The notes under the pieces were generated by a model, which saw only the letters and a list, made by a program, of their open reading frames with translations, was not told the origin of the DNA and ran no database searches. A program made the position numbers and the translations under genes. From NCBI RefSeq assembly GCF_900100705.1, contig NZ_FNCH01000009.1, positions 62,001-126,000 of the forward strand: a stretch of 64,000 nucleotides of DNA, written 5' to 3'. Positions within the stretch are counted from its first letter, which is position 1. Every line of letters starts with the position of its first letter. This document shows positions 36,009-46,271 of this stretch, in pieces. The DNA is from Pedobacter terrae (GTDB taxonomy: Bacteria > Bacteroidota > Bacteroidia > Sphingobacteriales > Sphingobacteriaceae).

Positions 36009-36140
36009 ATGATGAAATCATTACTTACTCACTTCGGTTTTAATAGGGCTTTTACCGGAGTAACAGGGATCGTTACAAAAACTAAATTCATTTCTTCCCG
36101 ACAGGATTACACTTTAAACGCTGAATCGTATCAAGCTTAA
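36009..36140 (+). CDS. Possible short upstream ORF (43 aa) in the susC leader
   Basis: An ATG-ATG start follows an ACCAAATAAATAAAT leader that looks like a Bacteroidota translation start. The 43-residue product (MMKSLLTHFGFNRAF..., ending LNAESYQA) matches nothing I know. It may be a leader peptide, a relic or chance. Confidence 0.25.
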   Translation: MMKSLLTHFGFNRAFTGVTGIVTKTKFISSRQDYTLNAESYQA

Positions 36141-36301
36141 GGTGCTTAACTATCGAGCTCAAACATTTTCTCGATCGCTCATCTAACAACTTACAGGCGG
36201 TTTTTTGGACTAACTTAACTGGATTTGTACCATACAGGTCTATTTAAAGGGGGACCATCTACGCATTGAATTTTCACAAACAACTCATATTTATTACAAT
36301 T

Positions 36302-39300
36302 ATGGATAGACTTTACAATTTGAAAAGCACTTTGACTGCTATTGGATTTGAAAAAATTCAACGCTTAAAAATGCTTTATATATTCACTTTTCTTTTGTTA
36401 ATCAGCTGCTCCTTTAACGCATACGCACAAACCACGTTAACCGGTACGGTAAAAGATAACAAAGGTGTTACTTTACCGGGGGTAAGTGTTAGGGTAAAAG
36501 GAACACCGATCGGTGCGGTTACCGATAACGATGGTAAGTTCTCCATTAAGGCTCCGGAAAATGCAACCTTAACTTTTACTTACGTTGGTTATGTCAATAA
36601 AGAGGTAGCGGTAAACAATAAAAATACATTAACCGTAGTACTCGAAGATAATTCTCAGGGCTTGGATGAAGTGGTAGTGGTTGGTTATGGCGCACAGAAA
36701 AAATCTACCTTAACCGGGGCCATTGCGCAGATTAATTCTGAGGAGATCATGAAATCGCCGACGCCCAATCCAACCAATAGTTTGATAGGGCGTTTGCCGG
36801 GTTTATTGGCAGTGCAAACAAGCGGCCAGCCAGGCGCAGATGGTGCACAACTAAAGGTGCGTGGAGTAGCCACTTATGGTGCCAATAACGCTGCAATTGT
36901 AGTGGTAGATGGGGTTGAACGTCCGAGTTTTTCTGATGTAGATGCCAGTGAGATCGAAACCATTACCGTATTAAAAGATGCCGCTTCAACAGCAATATAC
37001 GGAATCAGGGGAGCAAATGGTATTATCGTAATTACAACAAAGCAAGGTAAAATCGGTGCACCAAAGGTTACCTATACCGGTAATTATGCTTTGCAAACCT
37101 ATACCGGTCTGGCAGTAGGGCTACCAGCATTAGAAAGTGCCACTTTGCTCAATCAATCTTATGTAAACGATGGTAAATCTCCATTTTTCTCTGATGCAGA
37201 AATCCAGAAATTCAGAGATAAATCTGATCCGATCGGTTATCCCGATGTACAATGGTTTGATTTTTTAACCAAAAAATATTATTCACAAACGCAGCATAAC
37301 ATCAATATTAACGGAGGCACCAAAGTAGCCAAATATTTTGTTTCTGCAGGTTATGCCTTTCAGGATGGTATTTTCAAAAAATTCGATTCTCCTTATGGAA
37401 TCAATACCGTTCCCAACTACAACAGATACAACTTCCGTTCGAACGTAGATTTAACCTTGAATAAGGATTTTACGGTTGGTATTAAATTGGGCGGCCGTTT
37501 TGCCAACCGTTATCAGCCAGCAGGTTTAAGATCTTCGTCTGCTTTCTCTTATGACACCATTGAAGGAATGATTTCGCGTATTTTGCAGGTTCCGGCTTAT
37601 GCTTATCCGGTTACTTTACCCGATGGCAGAATAACAGCCAACCCAAACGTGGGTACCAATATCTGGAATCCGTATGCTGTTTTAACCCGTTTCGGTACAC
37701 GTAATGATGATAACAATACCATAGAGAGCACTTTCAACTTAAATTACAAATTAGGCTTTATTACAAAAGGACTGGGCTTTAAAACGGTTTTTGGTTACGA
37801 TTCTTATTATAACAACATCGAAAGAAGAAACGCTAACTGGGCAGCTTACGTGTACAATCCAGTAACTGGCGAGGCTACTTTATCAACCGATACCCGTAAC
37901 CGCGATGAGCCATTGGGTGCTGTACAGGATGGTGGCGTTACGGAAGGCAGTACAAATATGAACTTACAGGCCGGATTTGATTATAACCGTGATTTTGGCA
38001 AACATAATGTAAGCGGACTGTTATTGGGAACAAGGCAGTTAATCAAATCAACTGGTACTACAGCCTTTACTGCTCCTCCAAGAGCTTCACAGGGTATTGC
38101 CAGCCGTGTGGCCTATAATTATGACGAACGCTATTTCGCTGAATTTAATGCGTCATATAATGGATCAGAAAACTTCGCAGCGGGTTTACGTTATGGTTTT
38201 TTCCCGGCGATTTCTGCAGGATGGACGTTAACTAACGAATCTTTCTGGAAAAAGAACGATATCCTGTCTTATTTCAAAATCAGGGGTAGTTATGGTTTAG
38301 TGGGTAATGACCGGATTTCGGATAGCCGTTTCTTATTTTTAACCAGTTATTCTACTTATACGGCGAACTCGGCAGGCGGTCAGGTTGCCCCATTTGGTAA
38401 CCCAAATTCAATTACCAATTATCCAACCATTCTGATCAGGGATCCTCAGTTTTTTGGCGCTACCGGAAATGACCTTGGAAACCCGATCGTAACCTGGGAA
38501 ACCGGTACCAAACGTAACATGGGTTTTGAAGCGCGTTTATTTAAAGATAACCTTAAAGTAACATTTGATCTTTTTGATGAAACCAGAAAGGATATTTTAA
38601 CGCCGTCTTTGAGCGGTTCTGCGCTTTATGGCCACACTTATCCGAATTTTAATAAGGGGATAGTTTACAATAAAGGTTACGAAGTTGAACTCGATTACCA
38701 GAAACAGATTGGAAGTGTAACCCTTGGCCTTAATGCCCAGGTAAGTTATGCTAAAAACAGAATTGTAGAAAATGATGAACCAGATGGTTTACCGCCATCG
38801 TTGGTCCGAAAAGGAACCAGTGTTGGACAGTTTTTCGGATATGTAACCGATGGCTTCTTCCAATCTGCAGCTGATATTGCTGCTTCTCCAAAATTACAAG
38901 GTTATTCGCCGATTCCTGGAGATTTAAAATTTAAAGATTTAGACGGCAATGGCATTATTACCAGCTTAGATCAGCAAGCAATTGGCCACACCAATACACC
39001 AGAATATGTGTACAGCTTTAGTCCACGTATTTTATATAAAGGATTTTCGCTTTCTGTATTATTCCAGGGCGTTGCCAATGTTAGTTCGAATGTTATTCTG
39101 AACGAACAAAACAACGGACAGCAGATGTATCCATTTATGCTCGATTCATGGACACCGGCAACTGCGGCAACTGCAACCTGGCCAGTAATACATGCCAGGG
39201 GAACAGCATCTTTAAACTATGCACTAAATGATTTTACTTTACAGAATTCAGCTTATTTAAAAATCAGAAACGTAGAATTTGCATGGAACTTACCCAAAGA

Positions 39301-39487
39301 GTGGGCTACTGCATTAAAATTGAGCAACGTGCGGGTTTTTGTACAGGGGCAGAATCTTTACACCTGGACCAAGTATAAATTTTATACCGATCCGGAAAAT
39401 GTAAATACCATTAATACTGCGTTTCCGCTGCAGTCTATTTATCCAACTTCAAAGGTGTACAATTTTGGTTTAAACGTTCAATTCTAA
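36302..39487 (+). CDS. SusC-like TonB-dependent glycan transporter 1
   Basis: From the ATG at 36302 the protein has 1061 residues; the frame is also open from a TTG at 36266. A signal peptide ends in NAYA-Q. Then come a carboxypeptidase-D regulatory-like domain (about 45-125, LTGTVKDNKGVTLPGVSVRVKG), the DEVVVVGYGAQKKSTLTGA segment, a plug domain with LKDAASTAIYGIRGANGIIV, and the 22-strand barrel ending in YNFGLNVQF. SusC imports large glycan fragments across the outer membrane, powered by TonB, with the SusD encoded next. It is the first structural gene of the PUL. Confidence 0.97.
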   Translation: MDRLYNLKSTLTAIGFEKIQRLKMLYIFTFLLLISCSFNAYAQTTLTGTVKDNKGVTLPGVSVRVKGTPIGAVTDNDGKFSIKAPENATLTFTYVGYVNKEVAVNNKNTLTVVLEDNSQGLDEVVVVGYGAQKKSTLTGAIAQINSEEIMKSPTPNPTNSLIGRLPGLLAVQTSGQPGADGAQLKVRGVATYGANNAAIVVVDGVERPSFSDVDASEIETITVLKDAASTAIYGIRGANGIIVITTKQGKIGAPKVTYTGNYALQTYTGLAVGLPALESATLLNQSYVNDGKSPFFSDAEIQKFRDKSDPIGYPDVQWFDFLTKKYYSQTQHNININGGTKVAKYFVSAGYAFQDGIFKKFDSPYGINTVPNYNRYNFRSNVDLTLNKDFTVGIKLGGRFANRYQPAGLRSSSAFSYDTIEGMISRILQVPAYAYPVTLPDGRITANPNVGTNIWNPYAVLTRFGTRNDDNNTIESTFNLNYKLGFITKGLGFKTVFGYDSYYNNIERRNANWAAYVYNPVTGEATLSTDTRNRDEPLGAVQDGGVTEGSTNMNLQAGFDYNRDFGKHNVSGLLLGTRQLIKSTGTTAFTAPPRASQGIASRVAYNYDERYFAEFNASYNGSENFAAGLRYGFFPAISAGWTLTNESFWKKNDILSYFKIRGSYGLVGNDRISDSRFLFLTSYSTYTANSAGGQVAPFGNPNSITNYPTILIRDPQFFGATGNDLGNPIVTWETGTKRNMGFEARLFKDNLKVTFDLFDETRKDILTPSLSGSALYGHTYPNFNKGIVYNKGYEVELDYQKQIGSVTLGLNAQVSYAKNRIVENDEPDGLPPSLVRKGTSVGQFFGYVTDGFFQSAADIAASPKLQGYSPIPGDLKFKDLDGNGIITSLDQQAIGHTNTPEYVYSFSPRILYKGFSLSVLFQGVANVSSNVILNEQNNGQQMYPFMLDSWTPATAATATWPVIHARGTASLNYALNDFTLQNSAYLKIRNVEFAWNLPKEWATALKLSNVRVFVQGQNLYTWTKYKFYTDPENVNTINTAFPLQSIYPTSKVYNFGLNVQF

Positions 39488-39579
39488 AGACAATGAAACC
39501 ATCATGGGCAGACCGTTCGCAAACAATAATGAATATGCTCATGGTAGCTTCATCGCCGCTAAAAAACTAATATATAGAA

Positions 39580-41319
39580 ATGAAAAATTATAAAATATTT
39601 ACAGCCATTCTTTTATTAACGCTTTTCTCAGTTTCTTGTAAGAAAGATTATTTAGAACGTACACCAGGGGTTGCCATTAGTGAGGATGATATTTTTGCAG
39701 ATCCGGCATTGGCCGCCAGGTTTGCAGATAATGCTTACAATTACGTTATTACCAAATATGTACGTTTTAACGATCACCGCGGCTGTACAGCACAAGCCGC
39801 TGATGAGGCCGTTTCCGGAAATTCTGAAGGTTCTGTAACTTCATTAAACAGGGGTTTATATCATGATCATTCGAACGGACCATCGTTAAACGATATTTAT
39901 GGCGTATGGAAACTCATGTACGCCGGTATTGCCATACAAAATAAAATGCTGGCCAGAATTGGTGAAGTACCGCCATCTCCAAATGCTTCAGTTCCAATTT
40001 TCGATGCCAGGCGGGTAGAGGGAGAAATGCGTTTCCTACGTGCCTTGTCTTATTTCGAATTGACCAAAAGATTTGGTGGTGTGCCCATTATTGATAAAGT
40101 GTATGCGGTTACCGATGATATGAACAGTATCCCCAGAAGCTCATTCGCCCAGGTAACAGATTTTATCTTGAAAGATATAGACGTAGCCCTTACCAAACTC
40201 GGTACCGATACCGATTATGGTGCTTCTAACTATGGCCGGCCGACCCTTGGCGCGGCACTTGCACTAAAAGCACGCGTTTTATTGTACGCTGCAAGTCCGT
40301 TAAATAACCCAAACAACGATAAAACCAAATGGCAGGATGCTGCCAATGCTGCCGCCGAAGTAATGAAAGGTGCTGATGGTTTGGCCAAACAAACTTACTC
40401 CCTGCAGGCCACTTATGGCGACCTGTTAAATCTTCCAAACTCCCCAGAATATATCATGATGAGGATAAAGGGACCAACACCTTTAGCAGGTGAAATGATG
40501 CAGGATTTTTCGATGTCGCCCGGTTCTGGTGGTGCACAGGGACAAATGAACCCCACGCAAAATCACGTAGATATGTATGAAATGGCCAATGGCAAGGCCA
40601 TTACCGACCCTACATCTGGTTACGATCCGCAAAAGCCTTATCAAGGTCGCGAACCGCGTTTTTACAACAATATTATTTACAACGATTTAGCCTGGCAAGG
40701 CCGGAAAATCGAAATGTGGACCACTACTGATGCTTCTGGGAAAATGTTGTTTGGAAAGGATTACAGCACCACTATTACCTATACCGCAACACGTTATTAC
40801 TGCAAAAAATACTGGCTGGAGGTTTACCGCACTGTGGGTGGAGGTACAACTTTATTAAACTATCTATACTTCCGTTACGGCGAAATTCTGTTAAACTATG
40901 CCGAAGCCCAAAACGAAGCTGTTGGTCCTGATGCGAGCGTTTATGCACAGCTCGTTGCCCTTCGTAAACGCGCCGGGATTACCCAAGGTGCAGGTACATA
41001 TGGTTATGGACTTAAAGATAATATGACTCAAGATGAGATGCGTATTGCTATCAGACACGAACGCGCCATAGAGTTGTCTTTCGAAGATCATCGCTGGTAT
41101 GATATCATGCGTTGGAAAATTGGTGCACAAACCATAGCAGTGCCCATGAAAGGTATGGATGTAGTAAAAAATACCAATGGAACTTTTACCTACAAACCGA
41201 TTGTACTTGGTCCAACCTTTCAAAAAAGCTGGACAGAAGCACAAAATCTTTACCCAATCCCAAGAGCAGAGATTTATAAAAGTAAAGGTGCTTTAACACA
41301 AAATCCAGGCTGGGAATAG
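39580..41319 (+). CDS. SusD-like glycan-binding lipoprotein 1
   Basis: The 579-residue protein has a lipobox ending in SVSC (C21) followed by KKDYLERTPG, a TPR-like alpha-helical core (RFADNAYNYV, GEMRFLRALSYFELTKRFGGVPII) and the RagB/SusD C-terminal ERAIELSFEDHRWYDIMRWKIG. SusD caps the paired SusC and captures the glycan at the cell surface. It starts 92 nt after susC 1. Its stop abuts the frame of the second susC. Confidence 0.96.
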   Translation: MKNYKIFTAILLLTLFSVSCKKDYLERTPGVAISEDDIFADPALAARFADNAYNYVITKYVRFNDHRGCTAQAADEAVSGNSEGSVTSLNRGLYHDHSNGPSLNDIYGVWKLMYAGIAIQNKMLARIGEVPPSPNASVPIFDARRVEGEMRFLRALSYFELTKRFGGVPIIDKVYAVTDDMNSIPRSSFAQVTDFILKDIDVALTKLGTDTDYGASNYGRPTLGAALALKARVLLYAASPLNNPNNDKTKWQDAANAAAEVMKGADGLAKQTYSLQATYGDLLNLPNSPEYIMMRIKGPTPLAGEMMQDFSMSPGSGGAQGQMNPTQNHVDMYEMANGKAITDPTSGYDPQKPYQGREPRFYNNIIYNDLAWQGRKIEMWTTTDASGKMLFGKDYSTTITYTATRYYCKKYWLEVYRTVGGGTTLLNYLYFRYGEILLNYAEAQNEAVGPDASVYAQLVALRKRAGITQGAGTYGYGLKDNMTQDEMRIAIRHERAIELSFEDHRWYDIMRWKIGAQTIAVPMKGMDVVKNTNGTFTYKPIVLGPTFQKSWTEAQNLYPIPRAEIYKSKGALTQNPGWE

Positions 41320-41355
41320 TTGATTGAAACGTATAACGCTAAAAGATTTTTCAAA

Positions 41356-44300
41356 ATGAAATTTATAAAATCAAAATATATTATTTGTCTTTTATTCATC
41401 ATGGCAGGCATGTCAGATGTATATGGGCAAAAACCTGATGAAAAATTAACCATCGCAGGTAGGGTGGTCGATCAGGATAAAAAACCATTACCGGGGGTAA
41501 CGGTTACCATTCAGGAAGACAAAAGCAATAAAGCCGTTTCAACCGGTACCGATGGAACGTTTTCGATAGATGCAACAAGCAGTGATGTATTAATTTTTAA
41601 ATTTGTTGGCTTTGGAACCATGTTAAAGCCGGCAGCTGAAGTAAGTAGAGGAGATATCATATTAACCAAATCGCTGGTTGATGGGGGCGATGACGATAAT
41701 GTTTATATCCCGTTTGGGGTAAGGAAAAGAAGAGAAGTTACGTCAACCATTAGCACAATCCGGGCTGAAGATCTCCCTCAGATTCCGTCCTCTTCATTAA
41801 CGAATGTTTTTACAGGGCGATTGGCCGGTTTAGCGGTATATCCTAGTGGCTCTCAGCAACCAGGCTACGATGCGTCGAGCTTTTTGGTAAGGGGGCGTTC
41901 ATCTTACAACAGCAATCAGGAACCTTTAGTATTGGTTGATGGTATTGAAAGGGATTTTACTTCAATGGATTTGAATGAAATTGAGAGTGTAAGCGTTTTA
42001 AAAGATGCCGGGACATTGGCCTGGTACGGTATGTATGGTGGCAATGGTGTAATTTATGTGAAAACCCGCCGTGGCAGCGCAACATCTACCAAGGTAAGTT
42101 TCGATGCACAGGCTGGCTTACAGGCTCCTTTACAGATTACCGCGCCTTTAGATGCTTATTCCTATGCCACACTTTATAATGAGGCATCTGTTAACAGTGG
42201 CGGTGCGGCAGTTTATGCCCCTGCGGCTTTACAGGCTTACCAGGATGGTTCAGATCCCATAAAATATCCGAATAATAACTTTGTAAGAGACTTTACCAAA
42301 AAAGTTGCGCCAACACAGCGTTATGTGGCATCGGTAACCGGGGGTAATGCATTTATCAAATATTACACCGTGTTAAGTGCTTATCAGCAAGGTGGTTTTT
42401 ATAAAGGCGGCCATAGCGAAACCTATGATGCCAATACAGATTTCAGCCGTTATAACCTCCGCACCAATTTAGATCTCCATGTAAACAAAAACTTAGATGT
42501 GGCTTTAGATATTGGCGGTAGAATTACGACGCTTAACTTTCCAAATGCAGGTACAGGTGCCTTTTTAACAGCAGTATATTCAACACCAGCAAATGCTTTC
42601 CCCATTTTAAATCCTAACGGATCGTATGGCGGAACATCGGTCTATCAGCAAAGTAATCCTTTGGCCATGTTACAATCAAGGGGTGCAAGTACCGATTTAA
42701 TGCGGAATATGATTGCAACCATCAGTGCACGTCAAAAAATGGACGGCATTTTAAAAGGGTTATCAGGAGAAGTTTTTTATGCTTATGATATTGCAGGGCT
42801 TTACCGCTCGGGTTTTGCCGAAACTTATGCAACCGCAGTGCTGAATGCAGATGGAACTTATTCACCATTTGGCACGGCAAGTAAGGTGAATTACCAGGGC
42901 AATGCCTTTTCAGGCAATGTTAAAAAGAGCGAGTTTTGGGCTGGTTTGGATTATAACCGTACTTTCGGTAAACACGACATTAAGTTCTCCACAAGGGTTT
43001 CGAGGGCAAATTTATCTTCATTCGGAAATCTTGATGTACGCAGGGAAGGTTGGTCTAACCGGTTATCCTACAATTTTATCCAACGCTATTTTGTTGATGT
43101 AACCGCTAACTATTCAGGATCAGAAAATTTTGCACCGGGTAAACGTTATGGATTTTTCCCTGCCGCATCGGCCGGATGGATCATTTCTGATGAGAACTTC
43201 ATGAAAGGATCAGGCAGTTTTCTCGATCTGTTAAAAATCCGGGGATCATACGGCTTAGTGGGTAATGATGCTATCGGTTCGGCCAGAAGATTTGCTTTTA
43301 ACGATTTTTTTAGCAGAAGTACAACCGGTTATAATTTCGGTACGGCATTTTCAGGGGTAAGTGGCACCGGGCAATTGGCATTGGCCAATCCAGATTTAAC
43401 CTGGGAAAAGGTATATAAAACCAGTATCGGTTTTGATGCCAGATTATTTAAACAAGCCTTATCCATCAGTGCCGATTATTTTTATGAAGATCGGAAAGAT
43501 TTAGCCACATCTTCGTTATTGCCAAGTTTATTGGGACAGAGTTTAATTTACGTTAACGAAGGAGAGGCTGAATACAAAGGTTTTGAAGCCGGTATAAACT
43601 ACAATAAAAAAATAGGCGCAGTAAATTTGAATGTATTTGGTAATTTCACTTATAATGTAAGTAAAATCCTGGCAATAAATGAAGGTGCAGGTTTGCCAGC
43701 CTATCAGAAACAACTGGGGCATCCAATTTCAAGCGTCATTTCACCGGCCGCAACGGCAACCACTTCAGCAGGTTATATTTCAACCATGTTGATCTCTAAT
43801 GGTATTTTCCAATCGCAGGCAGAAATTGATGCTTCGGCAAAACAGATGTTATCCGGATCGGTAAAACCAGGCGACATTAAATATGTTGATCAGAATGGCG
43901 ACGGCTTGATTAACGACCTCGACCGGGTGAGAACAGATTTCAATTTCGTGCCAAAAGCTTTCTTTGGTTTTGGTGCATCAATTGCTGTTAAAAATTTCGA
44001 TCTTAACTTCCTGTTCCAGGGTACTAGCGGTCGTTCCATAACCATTCAGAACCTGGTTAACTCAGGTAACGCCAACAATGGTTACTTAAGTCAGTTTAGC
44101 GTTAACAGGTGGACACCAGGTAATCCAAATGCACCTTATCCAAGATTATTGCTGAGCGATAGGGGTAACAATACCGCAAACTCCGATTTTTGGATCCGTT
44201 CAGGTGATTACATCAGGTTAAAAAACATTGAACTGGGTTATTCGCTGGCTCCGGCATTGATCAAGAGGCTAAAAATATCACAACTCCGTTTTTATGTGGG

Positions 44301-44430
44301 TGGATTAAACCTGTTAACTTTCGATCAACTTGGCGATTTACCCATCGATCCGGAATTACCTGAATCAGGATATAATGCTTCATATCCCTATATGAAAATT
44401 TATTCACTTGGATTAAACCTGAAATTTTAA
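41356..44430 (+). CDS. SusC-like TonB-dependent glycan transporter 2 (divergent)
   Basis: The start is the ATG at 41356 (MKFIKSKYIICLLFIMAG), giving 1024 residues; the frame is open from a TTG at 41320. A signal peptide ends in DVYGQ. The regulatory-like domain (IAGRVVDQDKKPLPGVTVTIQE) and plug are present, but the DEVVVVGYG block is replaced by DNVYIPFGVRKRREVTS and the plug has LKDAGTLAWYGMYGGNGVIY. The barrel ends in YSLGLNLKF. It differs enough from SusC 1 to suggest a separate glycan or a different oligomer from the same polysaccharide. It lies 36 nt after susD 1 and 11 nt before susD 2. Confidence 0.94.
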   Translation: MKFIKSKYIICLLFIMAGMSDVYGQKPDEKLTIAGRVVDQDKKPLPGVTVTIQEDKSNKAVSTGTDGTFSIDATSSDVLIFKFVGFGTMLKPAAEVSRGDIILTKSLVDGGDDDNVYIPFGVRKRREVTSTISTIRAEDLPQIPSSSLTNVFTGRLAGLAVYPSGSQQPGYDASSFLVRGRSSYNSNQEPLVLVDGIERDFTSMDLNEIESVSVLKDAGTLAWYGMYGGNGVIYVKTRRGSATSTKVSFDAQAGLQAPLQITAPLDAYSYATLYNEASVNSGGAAVYAPAALQAYQDGSDPIKYPNNNFVRDFTKKVAPTQRYVASVTGGNAFIKYYTVLSAYQQGGFYKGGHSETYDANTDFSRYNLRTNLDLHVNKNLDVALDIGGRITTLNFPNAGTGAFLTAVYSTPANAFPILNPNGSYGGTSVYQQSNPLAMLQSRGASTDLMRNMIATISARQKMDGILKGLSGEVFYAYDIAGLYRSGFAETYATAVLNADGTYSPFGTASKVNYQGNAFSGNVKKSEFWAGLDYNRTFGKHDIKFSTRVSRANLSSFGNLDVRREGWSNRLSYNFIQRYFVDVTANYSGSENFAPGKRYGFFPAASAGWIISDENFMKGSGSFLDLLKIRGSYGLVGNDAIGSARRFAFNDFFSRSTTGYNFGTAFSGVSGTGQLALANPDLTWEKVYKTSIGFDARLFKQALSISADYFYEDRKDLATSSLLPSLLGQSLIYVNEGEAEYKGFEAGINYNKKIGAVNLNVFGNFTYNVSKILAINEGAGLPAYQKQLGHPISSVISPAATATTSAGYISTMLISNGIFQSQAEIDASAKQMLSGSVKPGDIKYVDQNGDGLINDLDRVRTDFNFVPKAFFGFGASIAVKNFDLNFLFQGTSGRSITIQNLVNSGNANNGYLSQFSVNRWTPGNPNAPYPRLLLSDRGNNTANSDFWIRSGDYIRLKNIELGYSLAPALIKRLKISQLRFYVGGLNLLTFDQLGDLPIDPELPESGYNASYPYMKIYSLGLNLKF

Positions 44431-44441
44431 AAGATAAGACA

Positions 44442-46169
44442 ATGAAAAAAAATATATTTTACCCAATCCTGGCCTTCATTATTTTACAGGTAGCAGGGTG
44501 TAAAAAATCAGACTTTCTTCAGGATGGGTCTTTCAGTGGAACCAATGATATTACCGAAGCGCAGTTGTGGGCGAATCCTGATTACGCCAGGAACTTTCTA
44601 AACAATGTTTACGCTGTTGTTTCTGACCGTTATAATTTGGGTGATGGTGCCCTTTTGGCATCAGGTACAGATGAGGCGGTAAACTCAAACTTAAATGCAT
44701 CCATCTCTACGCTAAATAATGGTACCTGGAGCCCGGTAAGAACCTTTGATGATGTATATGTAGATATGTATGTGGGCATCAGAAAAGCCAATATGTTTCT
44801 CGAAAAAGTAGATGGCAGCGCCATTGTACCAATTGATGAGGTATTACCGGCCAACGTTGCAGAAAACCAGACTTATGCTGCACAAATAGAGCGTTTAAAG
44901 GGTCAGGCTTATTTTTTAAGGGCATTTTTCGAATTCGAACTCTTAAAACGATATGGCAGTTTTGCCATCGTAACCAAAACCTTAACTGTTAACGATAATT
45001 TAGATTTACCGAGAAATACTTTTGATCAATGTGTGGCACAAATAGCTGCTGACTGTGAAGCAGCCATATCCCGGTTACCGCTTTCGCCATTAGAATGGAA
45101 TACCACCAACAGGGGCAGGGCTACACAAACTTCGGCAATGGCCCTTAAATCGCGTATGTTGCTTTATGCAGCGAGTCCGCAATATAACCCAACAAACGAT
45201 GTAACCAAATGGCAGGCTGCGCTTGATGCGGCTAAAAGACTGATGGATACCGGTAAGCACAATATTTACACCTCTTATCCTAATATTTGGTTGTGGAATG
45301 TATCTGGAGCAGCTTACAACACTGAAGTCATCTTTGCTACCCAAACGCTAAATACCAATGCTATCGAAAGTACCAATGCACCTGTAAGTTATGATGGTGC
45401 AACCGGACGTACCAACCCGACGCAAGAAATGGTAGATGCCTTTGAAATGAAAACTACAGGCAGGCCTATCAGCGACGCCAGCTCTGGTTATGTAGCTACG
45501 AATCCTTACGCCAACCGCGACCCACGCTTAAATTTTGCCATTATGTACAATGGTTCTACCTTCAAAAGTAAGCCCGTTGAAACATTTGTTGGCGGTAAGG
45601 ATGGTTTAGGCTTAAATGTGAATGCCACTAAAACAGGTTATTATATGCGCAAGTATTTAAGTGAAAGTGCCGTTTGGGCAGGCACAGCCACCAATATCCG
45701 CCGTCCATGGGTTTTGTTCAGGTATGCTGAAATATTGTTAAACTATGCCGAAGCCGTTAACGAAGTACAAGGCACAGCCGGACAGGCCGAAGTTTTAAGG
45801 GTTTTGAACATCATCCGCAACAGAACAGGGGTGGCCATGCCCGCATTACAGACCACGAATGCTGCCGGCAATGGTTATGTGGCCCCAACTAAAGACGAAC
45901 TCCGCAAAAGAATCCGTAATGAGCGTAGGGTAGAATTATGTTTCGAAGAACACCGCTTTTATGATGTGCGCAGGTGGAAAGAAGGGGAAACGACATTTAA
46001 TAAACCGGTTACCGGAATGCGTATTGTACAGTTAACGCCAACAACTTTTAGCTATACCCCATTTACGGTAGAAAACAGGGTATTTGCAGCAAAAAATTAT
46101 CTTTATCCAATTTCGCAAACAGAATTAAATAAGGCACCTAGCCTGGGACAAAATCCAGGATATCAATAA
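44442..46169 (+). CDS. SusD-like glycan-binding lipoprotein 2
   Basis: The 575-residue lipoprotein has a lipobox QVAGC followed by KKSDFLQDG. The RagB/SusD features are GQAYFLRAFFEFELLKRYGSF, RNTFDQCVAQI, LFRYAEILLNYAEAVNEV and RIRNERRVELCFEEHRFYDVRRWKEG. It pairs with SusC 2. A 13-bp hairpin follows 46 nt after the stop and may lower expression of the enzyme genes downstream. Confidence 0.95.
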   Translation: MKKNIFYPILAFIILQVAGCKKSDFLQDGSFSGTNDITEAQLWANPDYARNFLNNVYAVVSDRYNLGDGALLASGTDEAVNSNLNASISTLNNGTWSPVRTFDDVYVDMYVGIRKANMFLEKVDGSAIVPIDEVLPANVAENQTYAAQIERLKGQAYFLRAFFEFELLKRYGSFAIVTKTLTVNDNLDLPRNTFDQCVAQIAADCEAAISRLPLSPLEWNTTNRGRATQTSAMALKSRMLLYAASPQYNPTNDVTKWQAALDAAKRLMDTGKHNIYTSYPNIWLWNVSGAAYNTEVIFATQTLNTNAIESTNAPVSYDGATGRTNPTQEMVDAFEMKTTGRPISDASSGYVATNPYANRDPRLNFAIMYNGSTFKSKPVETFVGGKDGLGLNVNATKTGYYMRKYLSESAVWAGTATNIRRPWVLFRYAEILLNYAEAVNEVQGTAGQAEVLRVLNIIRNRTGVAMPALQTTNAAGNGYVAPTKDELRKRIRNERRVELCFEEHRFYDVRRWKEGETTFNKPVTGMRIVQLTPTTFSYTPFTVENRVFAAKNYLYPISQTELNKAPSLGQNPGYQ

Positions 46170-46215
46170 AAACCAAATTTTGCTCAAATTTAGGGGGCGG
46201 TGGCAACATCGTCCG

Positions 46216-46250
46216 TTAATTAATCGTTAATTTTGGGAACGATCAATTAA
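46216..46250 (+). promoter_or_regulatory. Intercistronic hairpin between susD 2 and the enzyme genes
   Basis: TTAATTAATCGTT pairs with AACGATCAATTAA (one A-C mismatch in 13 bp) around loop AATTTTGGG. It lacks a T tract, so it more likely tunes mRNA decay or partial termination than ends the transcript. Position 46-80 nt after susD matches where sus operons often step down in expression. Confidence 0.5.
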
Positions 46251-46271
46251 TTAATATTAAAAATTTAAGTT

